Shown here piece after piece: positions 11,166 through 21,063 of a DNA stretch of 64,000 bases. The notes below the pieces were generated by a model. It searched no databases. It was not told the DNA's origin and saw nothing but the letters and a program-made list of their open reading frames with translations. Every line of letters begins with the position of its first letter. Position 1 is the first letter of the stretch. The translations under genes were made by a program, and so were the position numbers. The DNA lies in NCBI GenBank assembly GCA_949152475.1, contig OX424559.1, positions 38,051,119 to 38,115,118 on the forward strand. The letters run 5' to 3'. This stretch comes from Terebella lapidaria (lineage: Eukaryota > Annelida > Polychaeta > Terebellida > Terebellidae).

Positions 11166-11880
11166 TGTCATATTATAGACAAAGTTCGAGGTCAATCATG
11201 GAATTGACATATTTGTTTGATTGATATACCTCTTCTGAATGACATGGTTCAAATTTCATGAGCCCACGACGATTCAAACAGATGTTATTACCAGAAACGT
11301 GTTTTTCTGGGATTTCGATGACCTTGACCTTGAACTTTGGCCTTTGTACTTCAGTTCGTAGAGATCAATGCTGTCAAAATGCGTATCAAATTTCAAGGAA
11401 TTCCATACACTATTGACGATGTTATGGCCCTTTGAAATTTCAGACTTTTGACGTTTGTGACGTCATTGTGACGTCAGTTTACGTCGCAGCGCCAAAAATG
11501 AGATATCACTGGAATCAGGGGCTCAAGACCTTTCCAACGATATACTACTCGATATGGTGCGCTGACCTTCGTACTTGACCTTGACATTCACCTCATGGAG
11601 TACTTCTCAACATCAAGGTCAAATGTCAAGGTCAAGGTCACAGAAGATAGAACTCGAGTTTATCTACAATATGAACTTGGTATGAAGTCTGTAACACAAT
11701 TAGAACCGGATTTATGGCCATTTATGTGTTTTCATCGTTTTGCATGACCTTGACCTTGACCTTTGACCTAGAATCACCGAAAACGTGCAGTCGCGAGCCA
11801 TCATCCTAGAGAATATGCACACGAAGTTTGGGAAGAATCAAGCGAAAACTCTGGCCGCTAGAGAGGTAACATACAAACAA
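11166..11880 (+). repeat. Family B half-unit
   Basis: B sequence from about AAGTTCGAGGTCAATCATGG onward, with CTTGACC clusters near 11320 and 11745, a CRE doublet near 11458, and the core AAGACCTTTCCAACG/TACTACTCGATAT. It follows D directly, as at 14170, so D+B is an inherited composite. The 3' end again reads TGGCCGCTAGAG. Confidence 0.78.
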
Positions 11881-12007
11881 ACAAACAAACAGACAGACAA
11901 ACATCCGCAAGTGACCAACATACTTGGCGAAAATCGAAGATTTCGCCAAGTAACAAATCCACAAACAGACCAACATACTTGCCGAAATCGAAGATTCCGG
12001 CAAGTAA
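11881..12007 (+). repeat. Two hairpin cassettes of different class
   Basis: Cassette 11922-11951 is of the CTTGGCG class and 11977-12005 of the CTTGCCG class, side by side with AAAC/ACAG tracts between. This shows that cassettes of different stem sequence can be stacked in one tail. Confidence 0.87.
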
Positions 12008-12285
12008 CGAGAGCCCATAGGGCACACACTTGCCAGAACCAAAATATATGTAATATGCCAATGAGATGACATATGGATTTGAGCAAATTGACGACACTTA
12101 CTATCCTACTTACTACGTTTACTTCCTTACTTCACTTCATTTTACTTCACTTTACTTCAGAAACTACTCATACTGTCATTGAACGTCACAGCGCCAAAAT
12201 TAAGATATCACTGGATTTAGGAGACCAAGAACTTTCTAACGGTATACTACTCGATATGGTGAGCTGAACTTCGTACTTGACCTCG
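12008..12285 (+). mobile_element. Unit 8 start: GCCC-ATA-GGGC cap and truncated G leader
   Basis: Third copy of the G leader (ATATGTAATATGCC variant, ACTT-rich tract at about 12100-12165). It stops after GTACTTGACCTCGA and is joined to an A array at about 12286. Units 1 and 5 continue into B here, so this copy has lost or exchanged its body. Confidence 0.75.
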
Positions 12286-13605
12286 AATGCTTGAAGGTTT
12301 GCTAAGAAGTATGACTGCCCTTACGTTTATGACATCATATCGAAAAATTTATCATGACAGCAAAGAGAACCACACATGGCCTACTTTCAGCAGAATTGAA
12401 CAAGCTTTCCATCCTACGGGTTGATCCGTTCCACTTTAGGATGAATACTTTCCGAGATACAACCTTATTTCGAAAGTTGACGTTTGACGTCATGGCGTCA
12501 TTGTCGTTGCACGTAACGTCTTGAAACTCAATAGATGGTTGGGTATTAATATCCCACATATGTCCTCATGATTACAGTCCAATAGCTTCAAATTTGAGTG
12601 CACTGTGGATGTTTGAAAGTTTGCTGAAAAGTAGAAAAATTGGTATGACGTTTATGACGTCATAGCGGAAAATCTTTCATTGCAAAAAAGTATTGGAAAG
12701 TGCTCTCGTAAACCAGAATTCAACGAGCTTTCCAATGGTGCAAGCCGTTTCTCTGTATGATAAATATTTCCCGATATATAGCCCCATTTTGTAAATTGAC
12801 GTTTTACGTCATGACGTCATTGACGTTGCACGTAGCGTGTTGAAACTCGGAACATAGCTAAGCATTATGATTCCACATATGTTCTCACAATTACAGTCCA
12901 ATGTCTTCAAATGTGAGGGCGCTGTAGATATTTGAAAGTTCGCTGCAAAGTCGAAAAATTGGTATGACAGGCCTTACGTTTATGACGTCATAGCGGAAAA
13001 TCTTTCATTGCGGAAAAGTATCGGACAGTACGCTTCCAAGCAAGAATTCAACGAGCTTTCCAATGGAGCCATTCGCTTCTCTGTACGACAAATACTTTTC
13101 AATATATAGCCCCATTTCGAAAATTGACGCTTTACGTCATGACGTCATTGACGTTGCACGTAACATGTTGAAACTCGGTATATGGCTGTGTATTATTATT
13201 CCACATGGGTTCTGATAATTACAGTCCAATACCTCCAAATTGTAGTGAACTGTGGATGTTTGAAAATTCGCTGAAAAGTCGAAAAATTTGTATGACAGGC
13301 CTTACGTTTATGACGTCATAGCGGAAAATCTATCATGGCGGAAAAGTATCGGACAGTACCCATCTAAACTAGAATTCAACGAGCTTTCCAATGGTGCAAT
13401 TCGCTTCTCTGTACGACAAATACTTTTTGATATATAGCCCCATTTTGAAAAATGACGTTTCACGTCGTGACGTCATTGACGTTCGAACAATCCGCGTAAA
13501 ACTTCACAGTTTGATGGAGGATACCATTATATATCCGTGTGTTGAATTTCAGAGGTTTCGGTTTAAATGTGACTGCTGTGTGAATTTCTGAAAATTCGAA
13601 AAAAA
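12286..13605 (+). repeat. Family A array, about 4 copies
   Basis: Anchors lie near 12322, 12648, 12975 and 13303, with the last two 328 bp apart. The first copy is the most diverged. The last is an A terminal unit that ends abruptly at GAAAAAAAATGAGAGATG, where D begins. Confidence 0.85.
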
Positions 13606-14170
13606 ATGAGAGATGTCTGGTGCATGTACAGGACCTTTGGTCCTGAGACAAATTACCGCTAAAAACCGGGAATGGGGCTGATCCATCCGCCGGTTCGTCG
13701 TCCCCAATAGTTCTGATATAAAGTGGCCTGTCGCTTGACCCAGACTGTATTTAGACATGAGTTTTAGGCTTTATTATATCAGTTGGACACCTCTGAGTCT
13801 GAAAACAAAAGAATTGTTTTGTTGTTTGAGATGTGCACTTGGACACATATATGATATACTGTACTGCTGCTCAACCGAGTGTGTATATTTAGAAGGGGAC
13901 ATGTCCACAGGGGGTAATCGTTTCTGCAGCTTATTGGCGTGTGAACGGATTGAGAATCAGATTCACCCCACTGCTCTTTTTACTTTGATATCTCGGCGAG
14001 TTTTCAATTTATTCCAAACGTAAAAGGTGCATTATAAACTAGAAATAACACTGCAACTGACTGTATGAAATGCTTTAGAATTGAATGTTCAGTAAATTTG
14101 TGAAAATTGGAGCCATGAAAACATTAAAAATATCTGTAAAATCTAGAATCCTCATAAGATTCTGATTAAG
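13606..14170 (+). repeat. Family D block, full copy
   Basis: Contains the hairpin AGGACC-TTT-GGTCCT (13630-13644), TATAAA at 13717-13722, CACTGCTCTTTTTACTTTG, and a small inverted repeat GAATCCTCATAAGATTC near its right end. The order matches 27998-28485. The short open frame at 13757-14023 is not kept in the other copies. Confidence 0.75.
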
Positions 14171-14908
14171 TTTTGTCAGATTATAGACAAAGTTCGAGGT
14201 CAATCATAGAATTGACATCTTTGTCTGATTGATATACCTCTTCTGAATGACATGGTTCAAATTTCATGAACCTACGACAATTCCAATGGATGTTATTACC
14301 GGAAACATGTTTTTCTGGGATTTCGATGACCTTGACCTTGACCTTTGACCTTTGCACTTCAAGTCGTAGAGGTCAATGCTGTCAATATGCATATCAAGTT
14401 TCAAGAGATTCCATGCAGTATTGACGGTGTTATGGCCTTTTGAAACTTCGGAAATTTGACGTTTATGACGTCATTGTGACGTCAGTTTACGTCGCAGCGC
14501 CAAAAATAAGATATCACTGGAATCAGGGGCTCAAGACCTTTCTAACGATATACTACTCGATGTGCTGCGCCGACCTTCGTACTTGACCTTGACTTCGACC
14601 TCAGGCGAACTTCTCAAGGTCAAGGTCAAATGTCGAGATCAAGCTCACAGAAGATAGAACTCGAGTTTATCTACATTATGAAATTAACTTGAAGTCTCTA
14701 GGATCATTAGAACCGAAGTTATGACCACTTATGTGTTTTCAACGTTTTGCATGACCTTGACCTTGACCTTTGACCTAGAATCACCAAAAGTGTGCGGTCG
14801 CGGGCCATGAACCCACGGAATATGCACACGAAGTTTGGAAGAAATCAAGAGAGAAATGTGGACGCTAGAGGGCGAACAAACAAACAGACAGACAAACAAA
14901 CACACAAA
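14171..14908 (+). repeat. Family B half-unit after D
   Basis: Same D-to-B join as at 11166. It contains CTTGACC clusters near 14330 and 14755, a CRE doublet near 14467, the core AGACCTTTCTAACG, AGGTCA repeats near 14615, and a 3' end GTGGACGCTAGAGGGCGAA followed by mixed AAAC/ACAG tracts. Confidence 0.8.
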
Positions 14909-15071
14909 CGAGATACCATTGGCCTGAAGGCCAAACTTGTCGAAATCTTTTTAACGCATGTGCGTCATCTGTGTGTGAGTAATCTGCCATGACGGGAAGA
15001 GTGGACACCCCGATGCAACTCGGTTTTTATGCAAAATTAAAGCCGGTGGTTGTAAACACATTTCTCTATAC
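14909..15071 (+). mobile_element. Unit 9 cap (TTGGCC-TGAA-GGCCAA) and short unassigned stretch
   Basis: The cap hairpin plus ACTTGTCGAAATCTTTT is followed by about 115 bp that I cannot assign to any family in the window. This is the start of the only stretch of about 1.8 kb that is not mainly made of the shared repeats. Confidence 0.65.
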
Positions 15072-15500
15072 GGCCCCTGTAGCGCAGTGGTTAAGCTGCA
15101 GGATTCAAAGCCGGGAGGTCTTGGGTTCGAATCCCATCGGTGACCGAGGGATTTATCATGGCCGATCCCCACCCAGGATGTGTGCGCTGTGGGCTCAATG
15201 AGAAGGCTGTCCACTCAGCCGGGAGTTACTCACATACGAGTACGATATTGGGGGACTTCCTGGTGGTATGACTCAGGAATGGGGATGATTACACCATAGG
15301 GTCCGCAGGTGCTATGTTCACCAGGCCTGGTTGACACCAGGATAGCTTCACGTAGGGACACCCCCATGCCAGGTCCATGAACGGTATGATAGGAAGTGTG
15401 TGTCATAGCCCTGTCATGCAGTCCCAAACCGGAATGGAACTCCACAGTTGTATATATATCGCACTCCATAATTAAGTCGCACAGCATATACACAAAAATG
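15072..15500 (+). mobile_element. tRNA-derived SINE-like sequence
   Basis: The head resembles a tRNA: an A-box-like TAGCGCAGTGG (15080-15090) and a B-box GGTTCGAATCC (15124-15134), 44 bp apart, as in internal Pol III promoters. The acceptor arms GGCCCCT and GTGAC pair poorly, so it is not called a working tRNA. About 350 bp of unrelated body follow, ending in AT-rich sequence. Read backwards, the head gives the peptide WDSNPRPPGFE, a known artefact of tRNA-like B-box regions. The right boundary is approximate. Confidence 0.55.
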
Positions 15501-15705
15501 GGTTTAAAAACGTGTGGTTCCGTCCTTGGGCGAATACCTACCCATAAAAAAAGTTCGACCTTTGATCTTGCTATTTTTTTTTTAAATAGAAGATTTTAAA
15601 TAAATACCTGGCTATATACGGGTGTACCATTAAAATTTTACGCGCATTATTCATCGTTTTGTCAGCATGAACTATTACATACATGCAATTTTACTTATTA
15701 TTATA
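15501..15705 (+). repeat. Family C fragment, left part
   Basis: Diverged pieces of an A-type 3' end (CGTCCTTGGGCGAATACC) and of C (TTTTACGCGCATTATTCATCG, GTCAGCATG, CATGCAATTTTACTTATTA). The C sequence breaks off here and resumes near 16126, so the roughly 420 bp between look like an insertion. Confidence 0.65.
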
Positions 15706-16125
15706 TACCTATGCGCGTTGTCCTATTGTACAGTATAGACAATCGATCGTGCGATTAATTCCTGTATTGGAACATACAGGTCATGTGTTTATTGCACGGC
15801 ATATCCGTGGCAACGCGCTCAGGAACCGGCGGTGCTTATACGTTTATATTCATGCGCTGGTAACCTGACTTTTTTGTAGGTGAAAGAATTGATAAAAACA
15901 CTTCATGTTTTCGTGTAAATAATCACAAATTAACGTCAGAAAATGTACCAGTTTGCTTTCCAATGGATGTACATGTCATTGTGCGGTATATTATAATAAG
16001 TTAATCAACTGAATTCAGTGTTTGAGGCACTCGGTCGTGTCTGGGCCGCGGACGCACTCGCAAGCTCGTGCGAGCTACGGCCCAGACCCGACCTCGTGCC
16101 TCAAACACTGAATTCAGTCGATTAC
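15706..16125. mobile_element. Insertion in C with foldback right end
   Basis: This stretch interrupts C between its TTTTACTTATTA and GGACTGATTTCGTTGCC parts. Its composition differs from its surroundings, with a GC-rich right end. It carries the large inverted repeat 16008-16118. ATTATTATA at its left edge is the reverse complement of TATAATAAT at its right edge, a possible short terminal inverted repeat. No transposase frame is visible. A non-autonomous foldback-like DNA element is one reading. Confidence 0.5.
16008..16118. repeat. Large imperfect inverted repeat (41-nt arms)
   Basis: Arms 16008-16048 and 16078-16118 match over 41 positions with three mismatches; the outer 23 are identical. 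Each arm begins with the self-complementary ACTGAATTCAGT. The 29-nt spacer has an inner stem CTCGCA/TGCGAG (16057-16062 and 16069-16074). The whole would extrude as a cruciform. Confidence 0.9.
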
Positions 16126-16463
16126 CTATAATAATGGACTGATTTCGTTGCCATAGAAACGTCAATTACGTAAGCAGCGTTTGATTGCTATATCAGTAAT
16201 AATAATGTACCATATCATTGTATTAGCACTAATACAGTCAGGTTTTGCTGATGCCAAAAACAAACGTTAAATACAACATTTTTCGATGAAAACAAAACCC
16301 GATCAAATAGTTCATCTTATTCGTGGAACAGCGTTTTCCGTGCAAGGTGATCGAAACAATAGAATTAGATAAAGCATCACAGGTTGCTTGGCATAATGCT
16401 TACAAGTCCACTCAGAAACAGAAAACGTAATTTAGAATGGAATTTTAAAAAAAAAATCAAAAT
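16126..16463 (+). repeat. Family C fragment, right part, then unassigned AT-rich sequence
   Basis: C resumes at GGACTGATTTCGTTGCC and ATAGAAACGTCAATTACGT to about 16180. After that I see only weak C-like traces (GCATCACAGG near 16375) and otherwise unassigned AT-rich sequence with no gene. Confidence 0.55.
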
Positions 16464-16531
16464 GGCAATGCGAATCGAACCACTGATCCTTCGCACACAG
16501 AGCTAACGCCTCTACCAACTGAGCCAAACCG
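16464..16531 (-). pseudogene. tRNA-like sequence, probably a degenerate tRNA or tRNA-derived repeat
   Basis: On the minus strand an A-box-like TGGCTCAGTTGGTAGAG and a B-box-like GGTTCGATTCG are present, and a run of nine T follows about 8 nt after the 3' end, fitting a Pol III terminator. Acceptor and T stems pair poorly and the anticodon loop is unclear, so I do not assign an amino acid. A SINE head is the main alternative. Confidence 0.5.
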
Positions 16532-16938
16532 ATCGCTGATCAGCAATGCCTGTAAAGTATAGTGTGCAGGAGAAACGTCGTTCAGGATCAACGCTGGCGT
16601 GTGCTATGGCTGCACATTGTACTGGCAGCATGCGGAATTCGATCTTGTAATTTCACATGAACGTTCAACCAATCCCTATCACACTTAGCACAATGATGAA
16701 GAATATTAGCAGCTATGATCATGCCAAATTATAGAACGATAAGTAATAAATTCACCACTGTGTGACGTTTTGAAAATTCGCCAATGATGAGAGATAGGGA
16801 TTTTCTCTTTTTTGGAGATCGTTTTGTGACGTTATCACTGAACCGATTTTCATCAAAATTGAACCATCCCTAGTCTTTAACATATAGAACAACCTAGCGA
16901 AGTTTCGTGAAAATATCTCAAGATTTGTGGACGCTAGA
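16532..16938 (+). repeat. Unassigned stretch, then A-type terminal region
   Basis: About 16532-16740 is unassigned and shows no gene. From about 16755 the A-type terminal region returns (AAAATTCGCCAATGATGAGAG, GTGACGTTATCACTGAACC), ending in GTGGACGCTAGAGTG at about 16925-16939. There it is joined directly to a family A monomer without microsatellite, cassette or cap. The A monomer has GTGGATGTTTGAAAG at the same place, so the join is at a short shared sequence. Confidence 0.65.
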
Positions 16939-18120
16939 GTGTTTGATAGTTCGCTGAAAAGTCGAAAATTTTGTATGACAGGCCTTACGTTTATGACGTC
17001 ATATCCGAAAATATAACTTGGCGGAAAGGTATCGGACAGTACCCTCCTAAACCAGAATTCAACAAGCTTTCAAATGGTGTAATCCACTTTTCTGTACGAC
17101 AAATATTTTCTGACATATAGGCCTATTTTGAAAATTGACGTTTTACGCCATGACGTCATAAACGTCGCACGTAGCGCCTTGAAACTCGGTGTATGTCTGG
17201 GCATTAATATGCCACATAGGTTCCCATAATTACAGTCCAATACCTTCAAATTTGAGTGCACTGCGAATGTTTGAAAGATAACTGAAAAGTTGGAAAATTG
17301 GTGTGACAGGCCTTGCGTTTATGACGTCATAGCGGAAAATCTATCATGGCGGAAACGTCTCGGACAGTACCCTCCTAAACCAGAATTCAACGAGCTTTCC
17401 AACGGTGCAATCCGCTGTTCTGTACAACAAATACCTTTCGATATATAGCTCCATTTTGAAAATTGACGTTTTACGTCATGACGTCATTGACGTTGCACGT
17501 AGCGTGTTGAAACTCAGTAAGTGGCTGGGTAATACAGTTCCACATATGTTCTTATAATTACAGGTTATTACCTCCAAAATTGAGCGCACTGTGGTTGTTT
17601 GAATGTTTGCTGAAAAGCCGAAAAACTTGTATGACAGGCCTTACGTTTATGACGTCATAGCGGAAAATCTATCATGACGGAAAAGTATCGGACAGTACCC
17701 TCCTAAACCAGAATTCAACGAGCTTCCCAATGGTTTAATCCGCTTTTCTGTACGACAAATACCTCTCGATATATAGCTCCATCTTTAAAATTGACGTTTT
17801 ACGTAGTGACGTCATTGACGTCGAAGCGATCCGGCTGAAACTTTGCAGTTTGATGGACAATATCAACATATATCCATGTGCTGAATTTCAGAGTTATCGG
17901 TTCAAAATTGACTGAGGTGTGAATTTTTGAAATTTTGAAAATTCGCCAATGATGAGAGATAGGGATTTTACGAGTTTTCAAGATTTTTTCGTGACGTCAT
18001 CAATGAGCCGATTTCTTTCAAAAACGTGCAGTTCCGTCCTATGGCGAATATCTATGAACCAAGAAAATTTCGCGATGCCAGCGCGAAAACTGTGGACGCT
18101 AGAGCGCGAACAGACAAACT
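16939..18120 (+). repeat. Family A array, 3 copies, and terminal region
   Basis: Anchors at 16986, 17314 and 17642 give two steps of exactly 328 bp. The A terminal unit (about 17800-17960) and the region with GTGACGTCATCAATGAGCC follow. The 3' end is GTGGACGCTAGAGCGCGAA at about 18092-18110. Confidence 0.87.
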
Positions 18121-18295
18121 GACAAACAAACTCAAGTGACCAACATACTTGGCGAAAATCGAAGATTTCGCCAAGTAACAAACGAACCGACCAACATACT
18201 TGCCAAAATCGAAGATTCTGGCAAGTAACAAACACATCCATCCACAAACCGATCAACATACTTGCCAAAATCTTTAGATTCCGGCAAGTAACAAA
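18121..18295 (+). repeat. Three hairpin cassettes, three arm variants
   Basis: 18147-18176 is CTTGGCG class. 18198-18226 is ACTTGCCAAAATC/GATTCTGGCAAGT. 18260-18289 is ACTTGCCAAAATCT/AGATTCCGGCAAGT, with two neighbouring A.C mismatches, both G.U on the opposite strand. Flanks ACCAACAT or TCAACAT and AAGTAA are kept. Confidence 0.88.
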
Positions 18296-19560
18296 CGAGA
18301 GGCCATAGGCCACACACTTGCCGGACTAAGTACGCAATTATGACGTCATTTGTCGTCAATTCTATACTGCTAACTTACTGTGAATGGAGTTTTTAAATAT
18401 GCATGATATAATCGTGTTTATACATGTTATATTATAACCGAACAAGATCATAATATCCACAAATGATGAGTTTCCTTTGAAATTTTACCAATTTGTTGGC
18501 ACAAAAACGTCAATTACGTCGAAACGGATATATCGATTGAGCTGAAAATTTGTAGAAACCATCACAGGACGACTCCACATCGTTTGCATCTGTTAGATCT
18601 GCAGTAAATGGTATATTTTTGAACATCTGACACTCAAAAGGCCTAAATGTTGGTCTGGAATCACGTTTGACGTCATTATGACGTCAATTGACGTCCGATT
18701 CCAAAAATAACAACAGATTTAGAAAGTACTCTCGAAGACCTTTCAAACGAGCTACTACTCGATATTTTTGCAAGAGGTCAAGGTCAAGGTCATTTTTGAG
18801 GTCAACTTCGACCTCAGGCGCTTGCAAAGGCTATCGCTCATACGCCTTAGGTGTAAATGCAAAAGTTGTTAGGCTAAGTGAGTGCAATACTGTGGATTTA
18901 CTTTCGTGTCTCTATCTTGCTTAGTTCCTGAGATATAGTGACCTACATGGTTTTCACTTGCAGGTCAATATTGACCTTGACTTTCGACCTACGACCTTGA
19001 AATTTCGTGTATCAAAAGAAGTCATCCTTGCGTATTAACAGGTTTATCATTGGATTTTTACGCACATTATTGACGCTTTTATCAGCATGGACAGCTTGAA
19101 AAATGCAATTTGGCTTATAATGGGACCGATTTCGTTGCCATAGAAACGTCAATTACGTCATAACGGATTGACCGATCGCGCTAAAAATTGATATTGACCA
19201 TAAGGGAAAGGTCCCACATCGTTTCAAAGCATCAGATCGAAAATCGGAGGAGGTGACCTCCAAGGTCAAATATTCGACCTCGGCGAACTTCTCGAGGTCA
19301 AGGTCAAATGTCATGGTCAAGGTCAAGAAAGATAGAACTCGAGTTTATCTACAATATGAGCTTGGTTTGAAGTCTCTAGGACCATTAGAACCTAAGTTAT
19401 GGCCACTTATGTGTTTTCGACGTTTTGCTTGACCTTGACCTTGACCTTTGACCTAGACACACCAAAATAGGACGTTTTCTGGCAGGTATTCTACAGATTT
19501 TGCACACGTATTTTGGAAGCTTTTAATCGAGAACTGTGGACGCTAGAGTGCGAACAAACA
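18296..19560 (+). mobile_element. Unit 11: GGCC-ATA-GGCC cap, C body
   Basis: C unit with the standard order: TACGCAATTATGACGTCA, CRE block near 18675, core AGACCTTTCAAACGAGC, AGGTCA clusters, ACGTCAATTACGTCATAACG near 19145, CTTGACC cluster near 19430, 3' end near 19545. The frame that is open in unit 2 carries a stop near 18922, supporting a non-coding reading. Confidence 0.85.
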
Positions 19561-19792
19561 CACAAACACATCCACAAACACACAAACACATCCACAAACC
19601 GATCAACATACTTGCCGAAATTTTCAATTCCGGCAAGTAACAAACAAACACACAAACACATCCATCCACGAACAGACCAACATACTTGCCGAAATCGTAG
19701 ATTCCGGCAAGTAACAAACAAACAAACAAACACACAAACAAAACCACGAACAGACCAACATACTTGCCGAAATCGTAGATTCCGGCAAGTAA
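19561..19792 (+). repeat. Three hairpin cassettes, CTTGCCG class
   Basis: Cassettes at 19610-19638 (centre TTC), 19684-19712 and 19762-19790 (centre GTA) are separated by CACA/CATC/AAAC tracts. All have the single A.C mismatch at the ninth stem position. Centres vary while the arms are kept. Confidence 0.88.
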
Positions 19793-21063
19793 CGAGAGGC
19801 CATAGGCCACACACTTGCCGGACTAAGTACGCAATTATGACGTCATTTGTCGTCAATTCTATACTGCTAACTTACTGTGAATGGAGTTTTTAAATATGCA
19901 TGATATAATTGTGTTTATACATGTTATATTATAACCAGACAAGATCATAATATCTTCAAATGATGAGTTTCCTTTGAAATATTACCGATTTGTTGCCACA
20001 AAAACGTCAATTACGTCAAAACGGATATATCAATTGTGCTAAAAATTGACAGAGACCATCACAGGACGACTCCATATCGTTTGCATGGGCTAAATATGCA
20101 GTAAATGTTATAACTTTGCACATCTGACACTCAAAAGGCCAAAATGTCAGTCTGAAATCACGTTTGACGTAATTATGACGTCAATTGACGTCCGAATCCG
20201 AAAATGGCAACATATTTGGAAAGTACTCTCCAAGACCTTTCAAACGTGTTACTACTCGATATTTTTGCAAAAGGTGAAGGTCAAGGTCATTTTTGAGGTC
20301 AAATTCGACCTCAGGCGCTTGCAAAGGCTATCGGTCATACGCCTTAGGTGTAAATGCAAAAGTTGTTAGGCTAAGTGAGTGCAATACTGTGGATTTACTT
20401 TCGTGTCTCTATCATGCTTACTTCCTGAGATATAGTGACCCACATGGTTTTCACTCGCAGGTCAATATTGACCTTGAATTTCAACCTTTGACCTTGAAAT
20501 TTTCTGGAACAAAAGAACTTATCCTTGACTATGAACTGGTGTATTATCTGATTTTTACGCACATTATTGACGCTTTTATCGGCATCGACAGCTTGAAACA
20601 TGCAATTTTGCTTATAATGGGGTCGATTTCGTTGCCATAGAAACGTCAATTACGTCATAACGAATTGGCCGATCGGGCTAAAAATTGACATTGAGCATGA
20701 GGGATCGGTCCCACATCGTTTCCAAGCATCAGATCGAAAATCGGAGGAGGTGACCTCCAGGGTCAAATGTTCGACCTCAGGCGAACTTCTCAAGGTCAAG
20801 GTCAAAGGTCAAGATCAAGGTCACAGAAGATAGAACTCGAGTTTATCTACAATATGAACTTAATTTTAAGTCTCTAGGACCATTAGAACCGAAGTTATGG
20901 CCACTTATGTGTTTTCGACGTTTTGCTTGACCTTGACCTTGACCTTTGACCTAGCTTCACCAAAATAGTGCGGTGCCTGCGCGGTATTCTAGAGAATAAT
21001 CACACGAAATTTGGAGAAAATCGGGCAAGAACTGTGGACGCTAGAGTGCGAACAAACAAACAA
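19793..21063 (+). mobile_element. Unit 12: GGCC-ATA-GGCC cap, C body
   Basis: C unit of 1,271 bp, closest to units 2 and 3. The frame across 20293-20640 is open for 115 codons, the longest version of the C frame, but sister copies break it and replacement changes dominate, so it is not called. The unit ends in a short AAAC tract followed by the complex R cap. Confidence 0.84.

Noticed and set aside
13606-14170. D block as the end of a retroviral or LTR-type element
   Set aside because: TATAAA alone is weak. I see no terminal duplication, primer-binding site, polypurine tract or coding remnant nearby.
15072-15146. A functional tRNA gene
   Set aside because: A and B boxes are present, but the acceptor stem pairs poorly and several hundred bases of SINE-like body follow.
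14951-15214. Minus-strand frame containing WDSNPRPPGFE
   Set aside because: This is the usual spurious peptide read through a tRNA-like B-box region, not a gene.
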